Shown here piece by piece: positions 23,515 to 34,640 of a stretch of 64,000 nucleotides of DNA. The position numbers were made by a program, and so were the translations under genes. Where the stretch lies: the NCBI RefSeq assembly GCF_030272615.1, contig NC_081410.1:118675140-118739139 (forward strand), given 5' to 3'. How positions within the stretch are numbered: the first letter of the stretch is position 1; every line of letters starts with the position of its first letter. The notes under the pieces are model-generated. The model did no database searches and was not told where the DNA came from. It saw only the letters and a program-made list of their open reading frames with translations. Source of the stretch: Cryptomeria japonica. Its lineage: Eukaryota > Streptophyta > Pinopsida > Cupressales > Cupressaceae.

Positions 23515-24610
23515 TGTGTGAGCTTGAATTCCATCCTCAGAATGTTACCTGTAATAAGTTAGTTTCACAAAATACAATGGAAATGCATACAGGAAATCCA
23601 AAATCCACCAATGAAACTACAAGAAATATAGACTAAAATAAAACATTATTTTACCTTCATGGCTTATGTCTCATTGTGTCCTAACTCCACTGTTCCTAGT
23701 TGCAGATGGTGTGTTCTTAAACAATGCACTGTTGGCTTCCAAGATGGCATATGAAGAATGGACTGATAACTTGTAGTTAACTGACACTATGATATGCAAA
23801 TACTACATGATTATGCTAAAATGTTATATGATATTTGCTATTACTATTTGTTATATGCTTCAAAGACTCGCGGATGCATATGATCAATTTTGAAGACTAA
23901 CTCTCTCAACTGAAGCTCTTGATTTTATAGACTTTGAGAGGATAAGATGATGTGGCTCAAATCAACGGTCATGATCAGATCTACAGATTTGAATGGCTAT
24001 GAGCAAAGGTGAAGGTTGAGAGAAAGGGGGAAGGAGAAGACAAATGTCACTCATCTCACCTTGACTGGGTTGCTGACTAAGGGAATCTAGGGATGGTTGG
24101 AGGAAATTTAGGCATGAGAGGACAAGTGGACTCAAGTCCTTCCTAAGATGTAGGGGGTGTTGGAGAGAATATAGGAAATGGTTATGAAATATGTGTACGT
24201 ACACAATTTTCATTAAGTTTGGAAGTTGGAGATAAATGATAAATTAATATTTAAGAAATATTAATTTCCTTAGCCACATGTTTGATGAGTTGGCAAAGGG
24301 AAGATGAAGTGGAGATGGAAGGGTGAGTTGGATAAGGGATTAAATAATTTAGGAATTATTTAATATTTGAGACTATAGGATAGGAGAATAACTATTAAAT
24401 ATTGGATATTTAATTGTTTGGAGGAGATAATTAAATATTAGATAGTTAATTAACTTGGTTAGAGGAATAATTAAATATTAGATATTTAATTAATTAGAGG
24501 AATAAAATAGATGAATTAATTAATAAGATATTAATTAATAGAAAGACATGAAAATGAATTAAATAAATTAATCTTTTCAAATTAACTATTTAATAGAAGA
24601 ATAATTATTA
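23515..24610 (-). repeat. E3 3' LTR, main part
   Basis: It begins TGTGTGAGCTTG in plus orientation and matches 42994-43900 closely from 23829 onward (few differences per line). The first 314 bp have no partner because the right LTR lost them. It ends at 24610 in the LINE target duplication and continues at 30364-30416. It contains short tandem AT-rich units near 24400-24500. Confidence 0.85.
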
Positions 24611-24927
24611 TTTTTATAATAAGATAAGAGCTATCATTGTGGGGATAGCACCCTTGTATTGCTAAAAGGATCTTACAACAACTGTTTTGGCAGAAATACT
24701 AATCCTATCATATCCTAACACTGCTAACTATCATAGCCTAACACTGCTATCTGCAGCGGATGCTACTACTCCTACCATATCCTATCACTGCTAACTATAG
24801 TGTATACAAACAGAGATACAAATGTTACTACTGTTCCCCATTGAAGGTCTGCATGATGACCCCTGCATAATCTCCAATGCCGAGTACATTTTATGTGGCT
24901 TCAACTGAGAACCACCAGGTTTCAAAG

Positions 24928-25710
24928 TTAGTAATTATGCGGAAGGGGGCCATATTGTCGTTCTGCACTACACACTGAAACACCTCCCACGCGTTTTTCC
25001 CCAAATGTTCTCATCATTTCCTTCAACTCCTCCCTCTCAATGCGTCTGTGTTCTGTATCACTGTCATCTGACTCTTGACTCCCATCTTCCTCACTCCCCT
25101 CTTCTTCTTCTTCTTCTTCAAAATCTAATGGCAGAAAGTAGCTTGGCTAAAAATACGTCTTGAGTATGCTAATCCATTCACCCTCCGACAGACTTAGAAT
25201 GGAGTTCGCAATGTGGTTGTTGTTAACCACAACCGACTTGACAAAACCATTCAGAGCCTCCACTACTTTTTCCTTGCACTCCATTATGTCAACCAATGGC
25301 ATAAGGACGACTTCATAAATCGTGTTGTCACACCAGTGGCGATCAAAGTTTAGTGTGATCCCCACGAGTCCTCTGATAATGTCATAGACATACTCCTCTG
25401 TGACAAACAAACTACGAATCTGCGTGTCCAACACTTCTTCATAGTTCATGCAATCGATGCTCCCAAAATAGGCCATGGCTAATTCGTAGTCTAACTCCTA
25501 CATGACCTGCTTTGAGAATTTCCTGTGCCTTGCACACCATGCATTCCGCATATGCAGAGGCCAATAAATAGAATTTTTCTATGCTCTAGAAGTTTTGACC
25601 TACCTAATTTACCACAACCCCAAATCTGCAGGAATTTGTCCTTCCATCATTTCAGCCCTTCCTCTACAGATCGGACCGCCATCACTGCATCTTTCGAGTA
25701 TTTGAGCTGC
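24928..25710 (-). pseudogene. In-frame 3' extension of the LINE ORF2 frame, function unknown
   Basis: Downstream of the RNase H domain the same frame as ORF2 continues to TAA at 24928-24930. After a stop-rich stretch (25540-25735) it gives readable sequence from about 25566: NAWCARHRKFSKQVM, a stop, ELDYELAMAYFGSIDC, then the open part 25147-25476, which includes IRGLVGITLNFDRHWCDNTI. After another stop comes a Glu/Asp/Ser-rich stretch (about 25060-25130) and MRTFGEKRVGGVSVC. I do not recognise the domain. It could be a genuine extra domain of this LINE family or a transduced host fragment. Codon-like texture and frame retention argue against plain 3' UTR. Confidence 0.45.
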
Positions 25711-28700
25711 CTAAGTGATCCACCACTTGTCCTACATCTTCTTCCCTATTTCCAAGGACCATCATCCCACTCCGTCGCATTTCCTTATCCATAAGTCCTT
25801 CCTGCATAGGTCTGTAACTTCTGGACTCAGGTCCTTGGGATCAACTGTCACTACCGCAACCTGTGAATTGACTCCTAGATTAGCCAATAGGTCGGCTACT
25901 TTATTTCCCTCCCTATGTATATGTGCTATTTCGTATGGTTTAATTGCTTGGAGTAATGTTCAAATGCATGGCAACCATTTGGCTAGTTTCCAATTTAGTG
26001 GCTTGTCATTGGTCACCCTGTTTATGATTATCTGAGAATCTCCTTCAATCTGAACCTTGGTCAAACCTTTCTCCTTGCAGAGTAACAACTTGGCCTCCAG
26101 AGCTCTTATTTCTGCCTCATTATTTGTGGCATGGCCAATATAGCCATATGTACCAGACACCACATTCCCCTCCTTGTTTCGAATAAATGCTCCAAATCTA
26201 GCCTGTCCCAGATTGCCTCTACAAGCCCCATCAAAATTGAGCTTTACCCAATTGTTATGAGGCTTCTGCCATCTGACCTCTTTCCTGTTGATTCTATTTT
26301 TGAGATAGTGGAATAAGGCATTTTTGAAGGACCAATTCCTTTCCATTTCCATATCCCAATCATTGAATTTGAACTTGCTGATATTCCGTGACCTACCACA
26401 GATGACTTCTTCTATGCTCGCTTTAATGTCATTTATGACTAGTTCCACTGTTTTGGTCGATTCTTTGAATATCCGCTTGTTTCTTTCTTTCCATATAGCT
26501 CAAACAATCATTGTTGGGTCGATCATCCATAAGACTCCCCACTTAGACAGAGTGGATTGTGGCCATGCGGCAAGGAAATATTTTAAAGTCATACTTCTAG
26601 CTGTATAGAAGCTAACCATACCTAGGAACCAATCCCAGTAGCAGCGGGCAAACCCGCAATTGAAGAGTAGATGGTCCCCTGTTTCTTCCCCAATATTGCA
26701 TAGTACACACCAACTTGGCCCTTGTATGCCTATAGTTTTCAGTCTATCTCCAGTGAGTATTCTTCCGTTCATTGCGATCCATAAGAATGCCCCTACCTTG
26801 GGTAGCACCCATTTGTTCCAACATAACTTGCTAGGCCAATTCGGATTCAGAGCTTTATGCCTTTGGACTTCATAGCCCAGCTTCACACTATACTCCCCTG
26901 ACTTTGTTGCACACCAGATTACTCTATCTTCTTCCTCTAACACTAATATTGATATGTTGTTAAGGAGTTCTTCCAATTTCCTACACATCTATGCATTGCC
27001 AATAGTTATCTTTCTCCAATTCCTCTTGCCGTGGAGCTCAATATTCCCAAAATAGCTAGCTACCTGCGAGCCTATCACAGTTTCGATGGTGTTGACCCAA
27101 TCTTGATCTTCGAAACAGTCTGCTAGCGGCGGCTCCCTGTCCCATGAGTCTCGCTAGAATTTGGATTTACCTCCATTCCCAATCCTCCACGAAATGTGAT
27201 TCGTTATAATGCCCCTGTTGTTCCAGAGGAAATTCTAGGTGGGAGATCCCCTTTCCGTGTTTGCTATTGTGAAGATGCAAACAGGATCGACAAAGTCTAG
27301 GTACTTCTTTTGAAATATTCTGCACCACAATTTATTGGGGTTTTTGTACATTTTCCAAGACAATTTCTCTCCTAATGCCAGGTTTTGTAGACTCATTTTC
27401 CTTAGCCCTGCACCTCCATCCTCTTTCCGCATACACATTGTATCCCATTTTATCAGAGGTATCCTCTTATGCTCCTTGGCCCCATCCCACACAAACTTCT
27501 TTAGTAGTCCATCCAATTTTGCTCCCACTGAATTGGGCACTTGGTAACATTGCATATTGTAGACTAGAACAGCTGAAAGTACATAATTTATCATTAGCAG
27601 TCGTCCTGCTTGGGTGAGCCATTTGTTCTTCCATTGTTCCAATTTGGTCTTGCAAGAATTAAGTACGTCCTCCCAAATATGTGTTTGTCTACCTCCCATG
27701 CTAATTCTGATCCCAAGATACTTGATGGGAGGAACACCGATTTGAAATCCAAGCAAATGTGAGATGCGATTCTGTAATAATCTTTCAGTATTGAAAAAGA
27801 AAATCTGCGATTTGTTCACATTCATTACCTGTCCTGACAGCTTCGTGTACTCATCCAATACTTCTTTAATTCCTTTGGCTTTTTTTATTGTTGCTTTGCC
27901 AAACATAATAGTGTCATCAACAAATTGTGAGTGTGTTATTGGCTCAATTGATCTATGAGCACGTACGCCATTCCACTGCCTGGCAGACTGCTTGGTTTTA
28001 ATTAGGTTGCTAAGAACTTCCGCCATGAGTACAAAGAGGGTCGGGGATAAAGGGTCCCCTTGCCTTAATCCATTAGTAGCTTTGAAGAAGCCGCAGACCA
28101 CTCCATTTACAAGCAAGGAGAAACTGACCGTGGAAATGCAAAAACTGACACAACCAATCCACTCCTTTGGAAAACCGTAGCATCTAAGAACCTTCACCAA
28201 AAACTGCCATACCACCTTATCATATGCCTTTGCCACATCAAGCTTAATAATCATGCCTTTTGATTTTTCTTTATGGATAGTATGCATGACCTCTGACACC
28301 AAAATAATGTTGTCCGCTAATTCTCTTCCTGGTGTGAACCCATTTTGATTTTCTGAGATGAGGTGGGGTAAGATCTTCTTCAATCTATTAGCCATTGTTT
28401 TCGAGATGATTTTATATATGGTGTTGCATAACGATATAGGTCTTAGATCATGTATTGAGGAACACTCTTGTTTTTTAGGAATCAGAGCAATGACTGTATT
28501 ATTCATTTCTCTTACAAACTTCCTTTTTTGCCTGAATTCTTCTACTACCACCCATATGTCGTGACCCAGAAAGTTCCAACACTTCTGGTAAAATTCAGTT
28601 TTCATGCCATCTGGGCCTGGAGCCTTGTAGGGATGGAGCTCAAAGGTGGCCCTTTTAATTTCCTCTAAGGAGTATGACTCGCAAAGCATTTTAGCTTCCT

Positions 28701-30006
28701 CCACAGTTACCAACTTCTGAACAAGCTCAGAGAGCCTGTCGTCTACTGCGTCTTCTGTCTGACAGTCATTTCCTAGTAATTTAACAAAGTGTTCAAGTGT
28801 TGCTTGCTCTAATTCAGCGTCTATGCTTCTCAAAATCCCGCCATCATCCAAGATTGCTTTGATTCTATTCTTATCCCTTATGCCTTTTGAGGCTGCATGA
28901 AAGAACTTAGTATTACGGTCCCCCTCTGTGATCCACAGTGCCCTCGATTTATCTTGCCAATAGATCTCTTCTCTATTTAATAGTTCTGCGTACTGCTCCT
29001 TAAGGAGCTTTTCTTTCAAGTAATCATTCCTATCCATCCCTACTAACATGACTTGTTTGTTAATTTCTTCCAGTTCTTCTTCTATTTGGAGCTTCTTAGA
29101 GAATATATTCTTGAATGAGGTCTTGTTCCAGTGCTTGACATTGTTTTTGATATATTGAATTCTCTTTGTGAAACAAAAGCTGGGGGAGCCCAAAAAGATG
29201 TCGCTTTCCAACCACCATGTTCTAAGTAGCTCAATGAAATTAGGGTCCCTCCACCACATACTCTGAAACTTGAAATAGTTTTTGTCCTTAGGAGCCATAT
29301 GGTTAACAGACAAAGTGATTGAGAGGTGATCCGATCCAGCTTGCAGGATGATGCTAGTATCAATTGAGTAACTATCATTAAACCACCATTCCCCCACCAA
29401 AAAACTATGCAATCTTTCAGAGATTTTAGAAAAGTTAAGTCTTCTATTATTCTAGGTGAACTTACCATTCTTCGGAATAACATCCACCACTTGACACTTT
29501 GATATGAATTCCCTGAAATCTTCCATTACTCTTGTGCTCTTCCGCAATCCTCCTTCCTTGTCGTCAATATCCATAATTGCATTGAAATCCCCAGCCAAGA
29601 TTGCCTTCCTCTTTTCTAATAATGTCAATTGCTCGTGTATTTATGTCCAGACTCTTAGCTTTTCATCTGTTTTGGTCGGTCCATATATATTAAATAGGGG
29701 AAAACTGAAATCTCCTGGCTCGTATACTATGTTACAGGTCATCCAAAATTCACTGGACTCTAACGGGGACACCTCAAAAACTTCTGGATTCCACAAGATA
29801 CCCAGGCCTCCTGTAGATCCTCTGGCGTCCTTAAACAATCCTTCCCATTTATTGCAGTATCCGATAAATTCCGTCACCTTTTGCCCATTCAATTTGGTTT
29901 CCTGAAGTAAGATCAATTCAGATTCTAGCTTGGCCAAAGACCTTTTGACCAAGCATCTTTTGTCAGGGGTTGTTAAGCCCCTGACATTCCATGATGTGAT
30001 TCTCAT
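25711..30006 (-). pseudogene. LINE ORF2: endonuclease, reverse transcriptase, RNase H
   Basis: One frame runs from ATG 30004-30006 to about 25711. The APE-type endonuclease starts MRITSWNVRGL, with QETK near residue 37, GDFNA near 29590 and SDHLSI near 29320. The RT follows with AYDKV (motif A), GLRQGDPLSP and FVDD (motif C, near 27910). A Cys/His-rich segment at about 26710-26640 (CVLC..GEETGDHLLFNC) matches the zf-RVT module. RNase H lies at about 26240-25870 (LNFDGACRGN, NNEAEIRALE, IEGDSQ, HREGNKVADLLA). In-frame stops sit at 29641, 29452, 27235, about 27154, about 26989, about 26500 and about 25957. No frameshift is needed. The ATG overlaps the ORF1 stop as AATGA. Confidence 0.95.
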
Positions 30007-30311
30007 TTCTGTCCAAGGAAAGGGCTACCTCCCTTGGAGTTCTTCATGTAATCCAAAATGCTCACAATACCTTTTTCTGATGCTTTCTCCTCTCTAATCT
30101 GCTTATTGCTTTTCCTGCCTTTAGATCCTTTTGCTCTGCCCAGAAGAGTATTTGCTAATTGGCTAATGCATCTGGGGTCAAGGATGTCTAGGACATCATC
30201 TTCTCCTTCTCTGTCTGAATTACTCATATCCGAATCGCTTGTGCATTCCTCAATATTGTTAACTTCCTGAGGTCCTGTTATAGGTGACCTTTCCTGGCTT
30301 ATATTTATCAT
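30003..30311 (-). pseudogene. LINE ORF1, C-terminal remnant
   Basis: A 102-residue open frame ends in TGA overlapping the ORF2 ATG (AATGA, 30003-30006), the overlap usual for plant L1 elements. It is acidic then basic (SDSDMSNSDREGEDD, KGSKGRKSNKQIREEK), like the end of a nucleic-acid-binding ORF1. The N-terminal part is missing because the element is truncated at 30343. The open start may be fortuitous. Confidence 0.6.
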
Positions 30312-30363
30312 CCCTTCTCCCTTATTGGTATATTTACTCTCTCTAATAGAAGAATAATTATTA

Positions 30364-30430
30364 AATAAATATAAAATATTTATTTAATTGCCCATAGCCA
30401 ATTTTAGGTGTATATATTTTGCCCCTCTTT
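30364..30430 (-). repeat. E3 3' LTR inner end and polypurine tract
   Basis: 30364-30416 matches the right end of the other LTR (43860-43912). The terminal CA seen there is TA here. On the minus strand the preceding tract 30430-30417 reads AAAGAGGGGCAAAA, a polypurine tract that primes plus-strand synthesis. Confidence 0.8.
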
Positions 30431-31475
30431 GAAATGATGTGAAAACGACATTGTTTCAAAGATTAAATCAAGTCTTGATAATGCACCTGATGGAGATTGA
30501 AAATCCTGATTGTGTGCCCCCTTAGGAGATTGATCGTGAAATTGTCAAAAATTCTAGTTTGAACGATTGATCTCATGATAATAAAAATTTAGTCAATTAA
30601 ATTCATTTGGAAAAAACAAATTAAATTGCCCCATTGAAATTAATTACTCTTCAAAATAGTAAATATAAAATTAACCAAGGCTAATTTTAACTTCATTGTT
30701 ATCCTTGTCATCTTTTTGTTTGAAAATATTCTTGCTGAGGTGGCGAAATGGTGGTTTTGGTGGAGTGTCATCGATTTGAGCAAGTTCGGCGTTACCAACG
30801 ACCTGTCGAATATGGGTATCCAGTATGTATCTTATCCTGAGCCTTGTTTTCAAGTTTTAATTCAAAGTTTCATGTTTTTAAGCGCTTTTTGGGATTTTTA
30901 AATTTTTTAAAAAAATTTCGGCATTATTTTAGTGCTTTTGCAGTTTGTTTTAGCGCATATGCAACTAGGTTTAGCGCAAATGCTCAATAGGATAGCGCTT
31001 TTGCTTAAATTGATATTTTTGATAAGTGCAAAAGCTAAAAATCATTTTGATAAGTAGATTTAACATGTTTAATATGCATTGATGATGAAAGGGGGTCTTA
31101 ATTTTAGCAATTGCGTGATTGCGTGATTGATAGATAGCTTTGATTAGCTTGATTGATAGATTTGATTGCTTTGATAGAGTAGCTCTAATTAGCTTGATTG
31201 ATAGATAGATTTGATTAACTTGATTGATAGATAGCTTTGATTGGCTTGATTGATAGATAACTTTGATTAGCTTGATTTGATCAATTGAGTAGCTCTAAGA
31301 AACCGATTTAGTTTCTGATGTAAGAGCTTAGCAGAGTTTTTGAGTAAACTCAGTGTTTGATAAAAAACCATGGTTGATAGGTTTTAAAATGTTTTGACAG
31401 CGTAAGTTGCTTCAATTTGATTTGATAGATAGATTTGATGATTCAATTTGATTTGATTGATTTCTCTTGACAAAA
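30431..31475 (+). other. E3 spacer between 3' LTR and antisense ORF, with repeated motifs
   Basis: No gene. Between 30879 and 31005 the core AGCGC occurs four times (AAGCGCTTTTT, TAGCGCATATGC, TAGCGCAAATGC, TAGCGCTTTTGC), with a related TAGTGCTTTTGC near 30930. From about 31120 to 31290 a tandem array of TTGATTGATAGATAGCTTTG-like units follows, with a weaker copy near 31410-31470. This would be the leader of an antisense transcript starting in the LTR, if one is made. Confidence 0.55.
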
Positions 31476-33640
31476 TAGGAGAAACTTGATGTTCTCCAAT
31501 GTCAGAAGAAATTATCTGCAGTGCATCATTTACTTCCAGAGTTGACCCAGGCTGAGATTAGACACATAGATGCCTGTGGTTTACACCATTTGTTATATAT
31601 GCCTGAGATTACGCATAAAAAAGGTTTGTTGACATCATTAACCGAGAGATGGCACAGCGAGCATAACACTTTCCACCTACCGACGAGTGAGATTAGCACG
31701 ACTCTAGAGGATGTCTATAGGATTATGCATATCCCAGTGACTGGCAAGCTTGTGTAGTATGATTATCAGGATTGGGTTGGGATAGAGGCTTGCAAAGTTG
31801 TGTTTGCTAATGAGAGCATTGGTAGAGGAGAGATCTGATGGGTTGATATGGTGATGTATTATGAGGCTCTTCCTGTTATTCTTGTTGGTTTGATTGGAGG
31901 ATTTATATGTCCTGATAGGAGATCGCGAGGTTTTTCGGTTGGATGGGGTGAGATTCTCCTTAGTATGGTTCAACATTGTACTCAATATGCATGAGGTGTT
32001 TGCATGCTGGCACATTTATATCATGATCTTCATCAGGTAGTGTATGATGAGAGTGCAAGTTTATCTACTGGATGCACTTTATTGCAGATCTGGTGTTGGG
32101 AGCACATTGATGTTACCCGGCCTATCCATCACAGAGTGCGTGGAGAGAGGCAGCCATATGTATATCTCTATGTAGGTTTCCTTACTCAACATAAGCTGGG
32201 TAAGATGGAGTATTGGCGTTGGGTGCTTGATTCATTAGACAACATCACTTGGAGACCATAGCTTGATTGTGAGCCATGGGTGGATGACGCACAAACATTA
32301 CCATGTATTATGCAAAGTAGATATCTCATTGGTCGGACACCATTTATTATTGAGCGACAGTTGATTGGTCGGATTTTGAGACAATTTGGTATCATCCAGC
32401 ATATGCCTACTGGTGTGATGATATATGCTCGACATTATAGAGATAGACGAGATTGGGGACCTTCGTTGTCATTTGAGATTGCTTGTGCAGAGTTTGTTGC
32501 TACTCCGAGAGTAGCTTATGATATGAGATTACACATCTTGATCCGGGGGTTACTGCAGAGTATGCTCAATATATACTAGCTCATCCATTTCCTCGCATTA
32601 CTGATCCAACAAATCCTCCTCCTAGTTCAAGAGATGATGATGATGACTCAGATGATCTAGTTTCTAGGAGATGCAGATAGAGACGAGAGCTTAGAGCTGC
32701 TCATGAGGCTGGGGGAGGTGGAGATGATGGTGGGGATGGAGGTGGTGGTGGTAGGAGACCTAGACGGAGGGGAGGTCGATTGAGAGTCCATGGAGGACCA
32801 TTTGGACCAGCTGGCAGGATTGAGAGACCACATCCTATGGGTGGGAGAGATGTTGGACGGATTGGGAGAGAGCATGGCAGGACTAGTATGAGATCACCGA
32901 GAGGGTTGTCAGTGATAGGAGGCAGGGTGACTGGACTGGATGGGGGTTGAGGGAGAGGCATTGATTTTGGATAGATTCAACTAGATCCTCGAGTTATTGC
33001 AGCGCATGGTGGAGATGATGAGGATCATGAGGATCATGCTTCCCTGATTAGATGATGGGTGCGGAGAGTTACTCGGATCGAGATTCCAACAGTTGGATAG
33101 GTTGGTGGTGAGGGGATTGGGATTCATGCACCATAATAGGATGTACCAAAGCAGGTTGCACCAGTGCATGATGTGCCAGATGTGGTTATACCAGAGCATG
33201 ATGTGCCAAGGCAGGATACTATTGACAGTCAGAGAGCACAGATTGATCAGCTTTGAGCACAGGTACAAACTCTTATCACTGAGTGAGATAGAGCTGTTAG
33301 GAGACAACATGATACTCAGGGTCTTCTTGACCATATTCAGTAGGTTGGATCAGGTACTCTCCTGTCAGATATTGTTAGAGCACTAGTTTAGGTCAGGAAG
33401 GAGACTTCCCATTGGTGACGACGATATGAGGAGGCAGTTGTAGAGAGCCAGAGAGTAGGTAGTTATCATACCACTACCTACCGATATGGATACTAGCAGT
33501 GGTGGGGTCATGGGACCTCCTTAGAGGAGTGGTGAGCATGGGAGACAAGCATCTGGAGGATCTTCTTGCCCATAGCCACAGAGACAGATAGAGTTAGGTG
33601 GTAGTGATACAGGACAACAATGACTTGATTTGCATTGGAT
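31476..33640 (+). pseudogene. Antisense ORF (aORF) of E3: plant mobile domain with Gly/Arg-rich coiled-coil tail
   Basis: This lies between pol and the 3' LTR, on the strand opposite to gag-pol. One plus frame from about 31476 to 32610 carries LPELTQAEIRHIDACGL, LTSLTERWHSEHNTFHLP and TTLEDVYRIMHIPVTGKLV, then AHLYHDLHQV, LLQIWCWEHIDVTRP and YYEALPVILV. This is the signature of the plant mobile domain (PMD, the aminotransferase-like domain of MAIL1/MAIN proteins and of some transposons). In-frame stops at 31755, 31837, 31993, 32259 and 32577 break it. From 32690 to 32950 another frame is Gly/Arg-rich, and from 33220 to 33460 a coiled-coil-like DSQRAQIDQL segment follows. Antisense extra ORFs with PMD similarity have been reported in Tat-lineage gypsy elements. 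A homologous tail is in E4 (63407-64000). Confidence 0.8.
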
Positions 33641-34345
33641 GAGGCATTTGTATTGTTTATCTGATATCATTGTATACTTGGACTTTTATTGTTTTATGAT
33701 GATATATATGCAGATATGGACTCTATATGATGATGATGATTTATATGCATGTTACTCTATGTGATGATGATGATTTATGCTGTAATGATCTATATTTTTT
33801 GATTATATGGATGCAGTGATTATATGTTTTTGTTTTAATTTTTGATGATCTTGGATACAAATGAAAATGATTTCTATCTTAAATGATGCAAATGTAATGA
33901 TCTATATGGAATGAAAATGAATGATTGATTTGCTTTTGATTTATGATTATGCAAATGCAAATGATATATATGAAATATTTTTGAGTTTTTATGTAATGTT
34001 TATGATGATTATGAATCTAAGTGCAAAGATGCAACTAAATGATCGTTATAAAAATGATAATGCAAACTATAATGATGATACACTACATGATAAATGAAAT
34101 GCACGCTATTGAATGCAAACTAATGCAATGATAAAATGCAACTAAAATGGAATGAATGATGATTAAAATGATTCTAAGAAATGAATGCACCTATAATGAT
34201 TAAATACAAATTGTTTTTGTTTGTCCAAGTATACTCAATCTTTATTTATGACCGTTGATCTGTTTAATGAAATGATATGCTTATAATGCAACTGACAAAT
34301 GAATGCTTCTAATGCAGACGAAAAATGAGCTAATGAAATGATCTA
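33641..34345. repeat. E3 low-complexity ATGAT/AATGC-rich spacer
   Basis: About 700 bp dominated by irregular ATGATGATG, AATGAATGATG and TGCAAATG units, with no ORF. E4 has the same kind of sequence, reverse complemented, at about 61990-63060 in the corresponding place between the hairpin block and the antisense ORF. Confidence 0.7.
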
Positions 34346-34349
34346 ACTA

Positions 34350-34640
34350 AAAATTGTATTGTCATTCTTCATATGCTATCTTGTAACAGTGCTTGATTTC
34401 ATCATTGAGCTTTAAAATGTTGTAAGAAAATACAAGCAACTTGAATAATGATTCAAGATGACTTGAGTATTCCTTACATGGATTTTGATATAGTAATTTA
34501 ATATAAGCAACTTGATATAATGGATCAAGTTGACCTGAGTATTGCTTACAGAACAAACAAGGATTATCTCCTTTCATGCATGACTTGGAACATCCTCCTT
34601 GATCTTTTGCCGATCATATCCTGAGACAAGTTCATACCGT
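34350..34640 (-). other. E3 conserved 3' block with two hairpins
   Basis: On the minus strand this block matches E4 61672-61925 at roughly four bases in five, far better than its surroundings. It contains two inverted repeats: CAACTTGAT/ATCAAGTTG (34508-34532) and CAACTTGAA/TTCAAGATG in plus orientation (34437-34460). The ORF 34362-34577 (minus) overlaps it, but in E4 the equivalent frame has stops, so the block is probably noncoding. Confidence 0.75.

Larger units (their letters stand above)
24611..30343 (-). mobile_element. L1-type LINE inserted in the E3 3' LTR
   Basis: A perfect 20-bp target duplication (TAATAGAAGAATAATTATTA) flanks the element at 24591-24610 and 30344-30363. The rest of the E3 LTR continues after the second copy. 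The element reads on the minus strand; its 3' end carries a very short A run (TTTTT on the plus strand at 24611-24615). It starts inside the end of ORF1, so it is 5' truncated. ORF2 has endonuclease, RT, a Cys/His-rich domain and RNase H, the plant L1 arrangement. It is one of the youngest insertions in the window, since it interrupts the youngest LTR element of the nest. Confidence 0.95.

Noticed and set aside
27335-28668. Several plus-strand ORFs opposite the LINE RT
   Set aside because: Shadow frames of the minus-strand RT, which has full RT motifs in one frame.
31120-31470. CRISPR-like or centromeric satellite array (GATTGATAGATAG units)
   Set aside because: Unit length and sequence are irregular with no unique spacers and only a handful of copies; a local tandem repeat inside E3.
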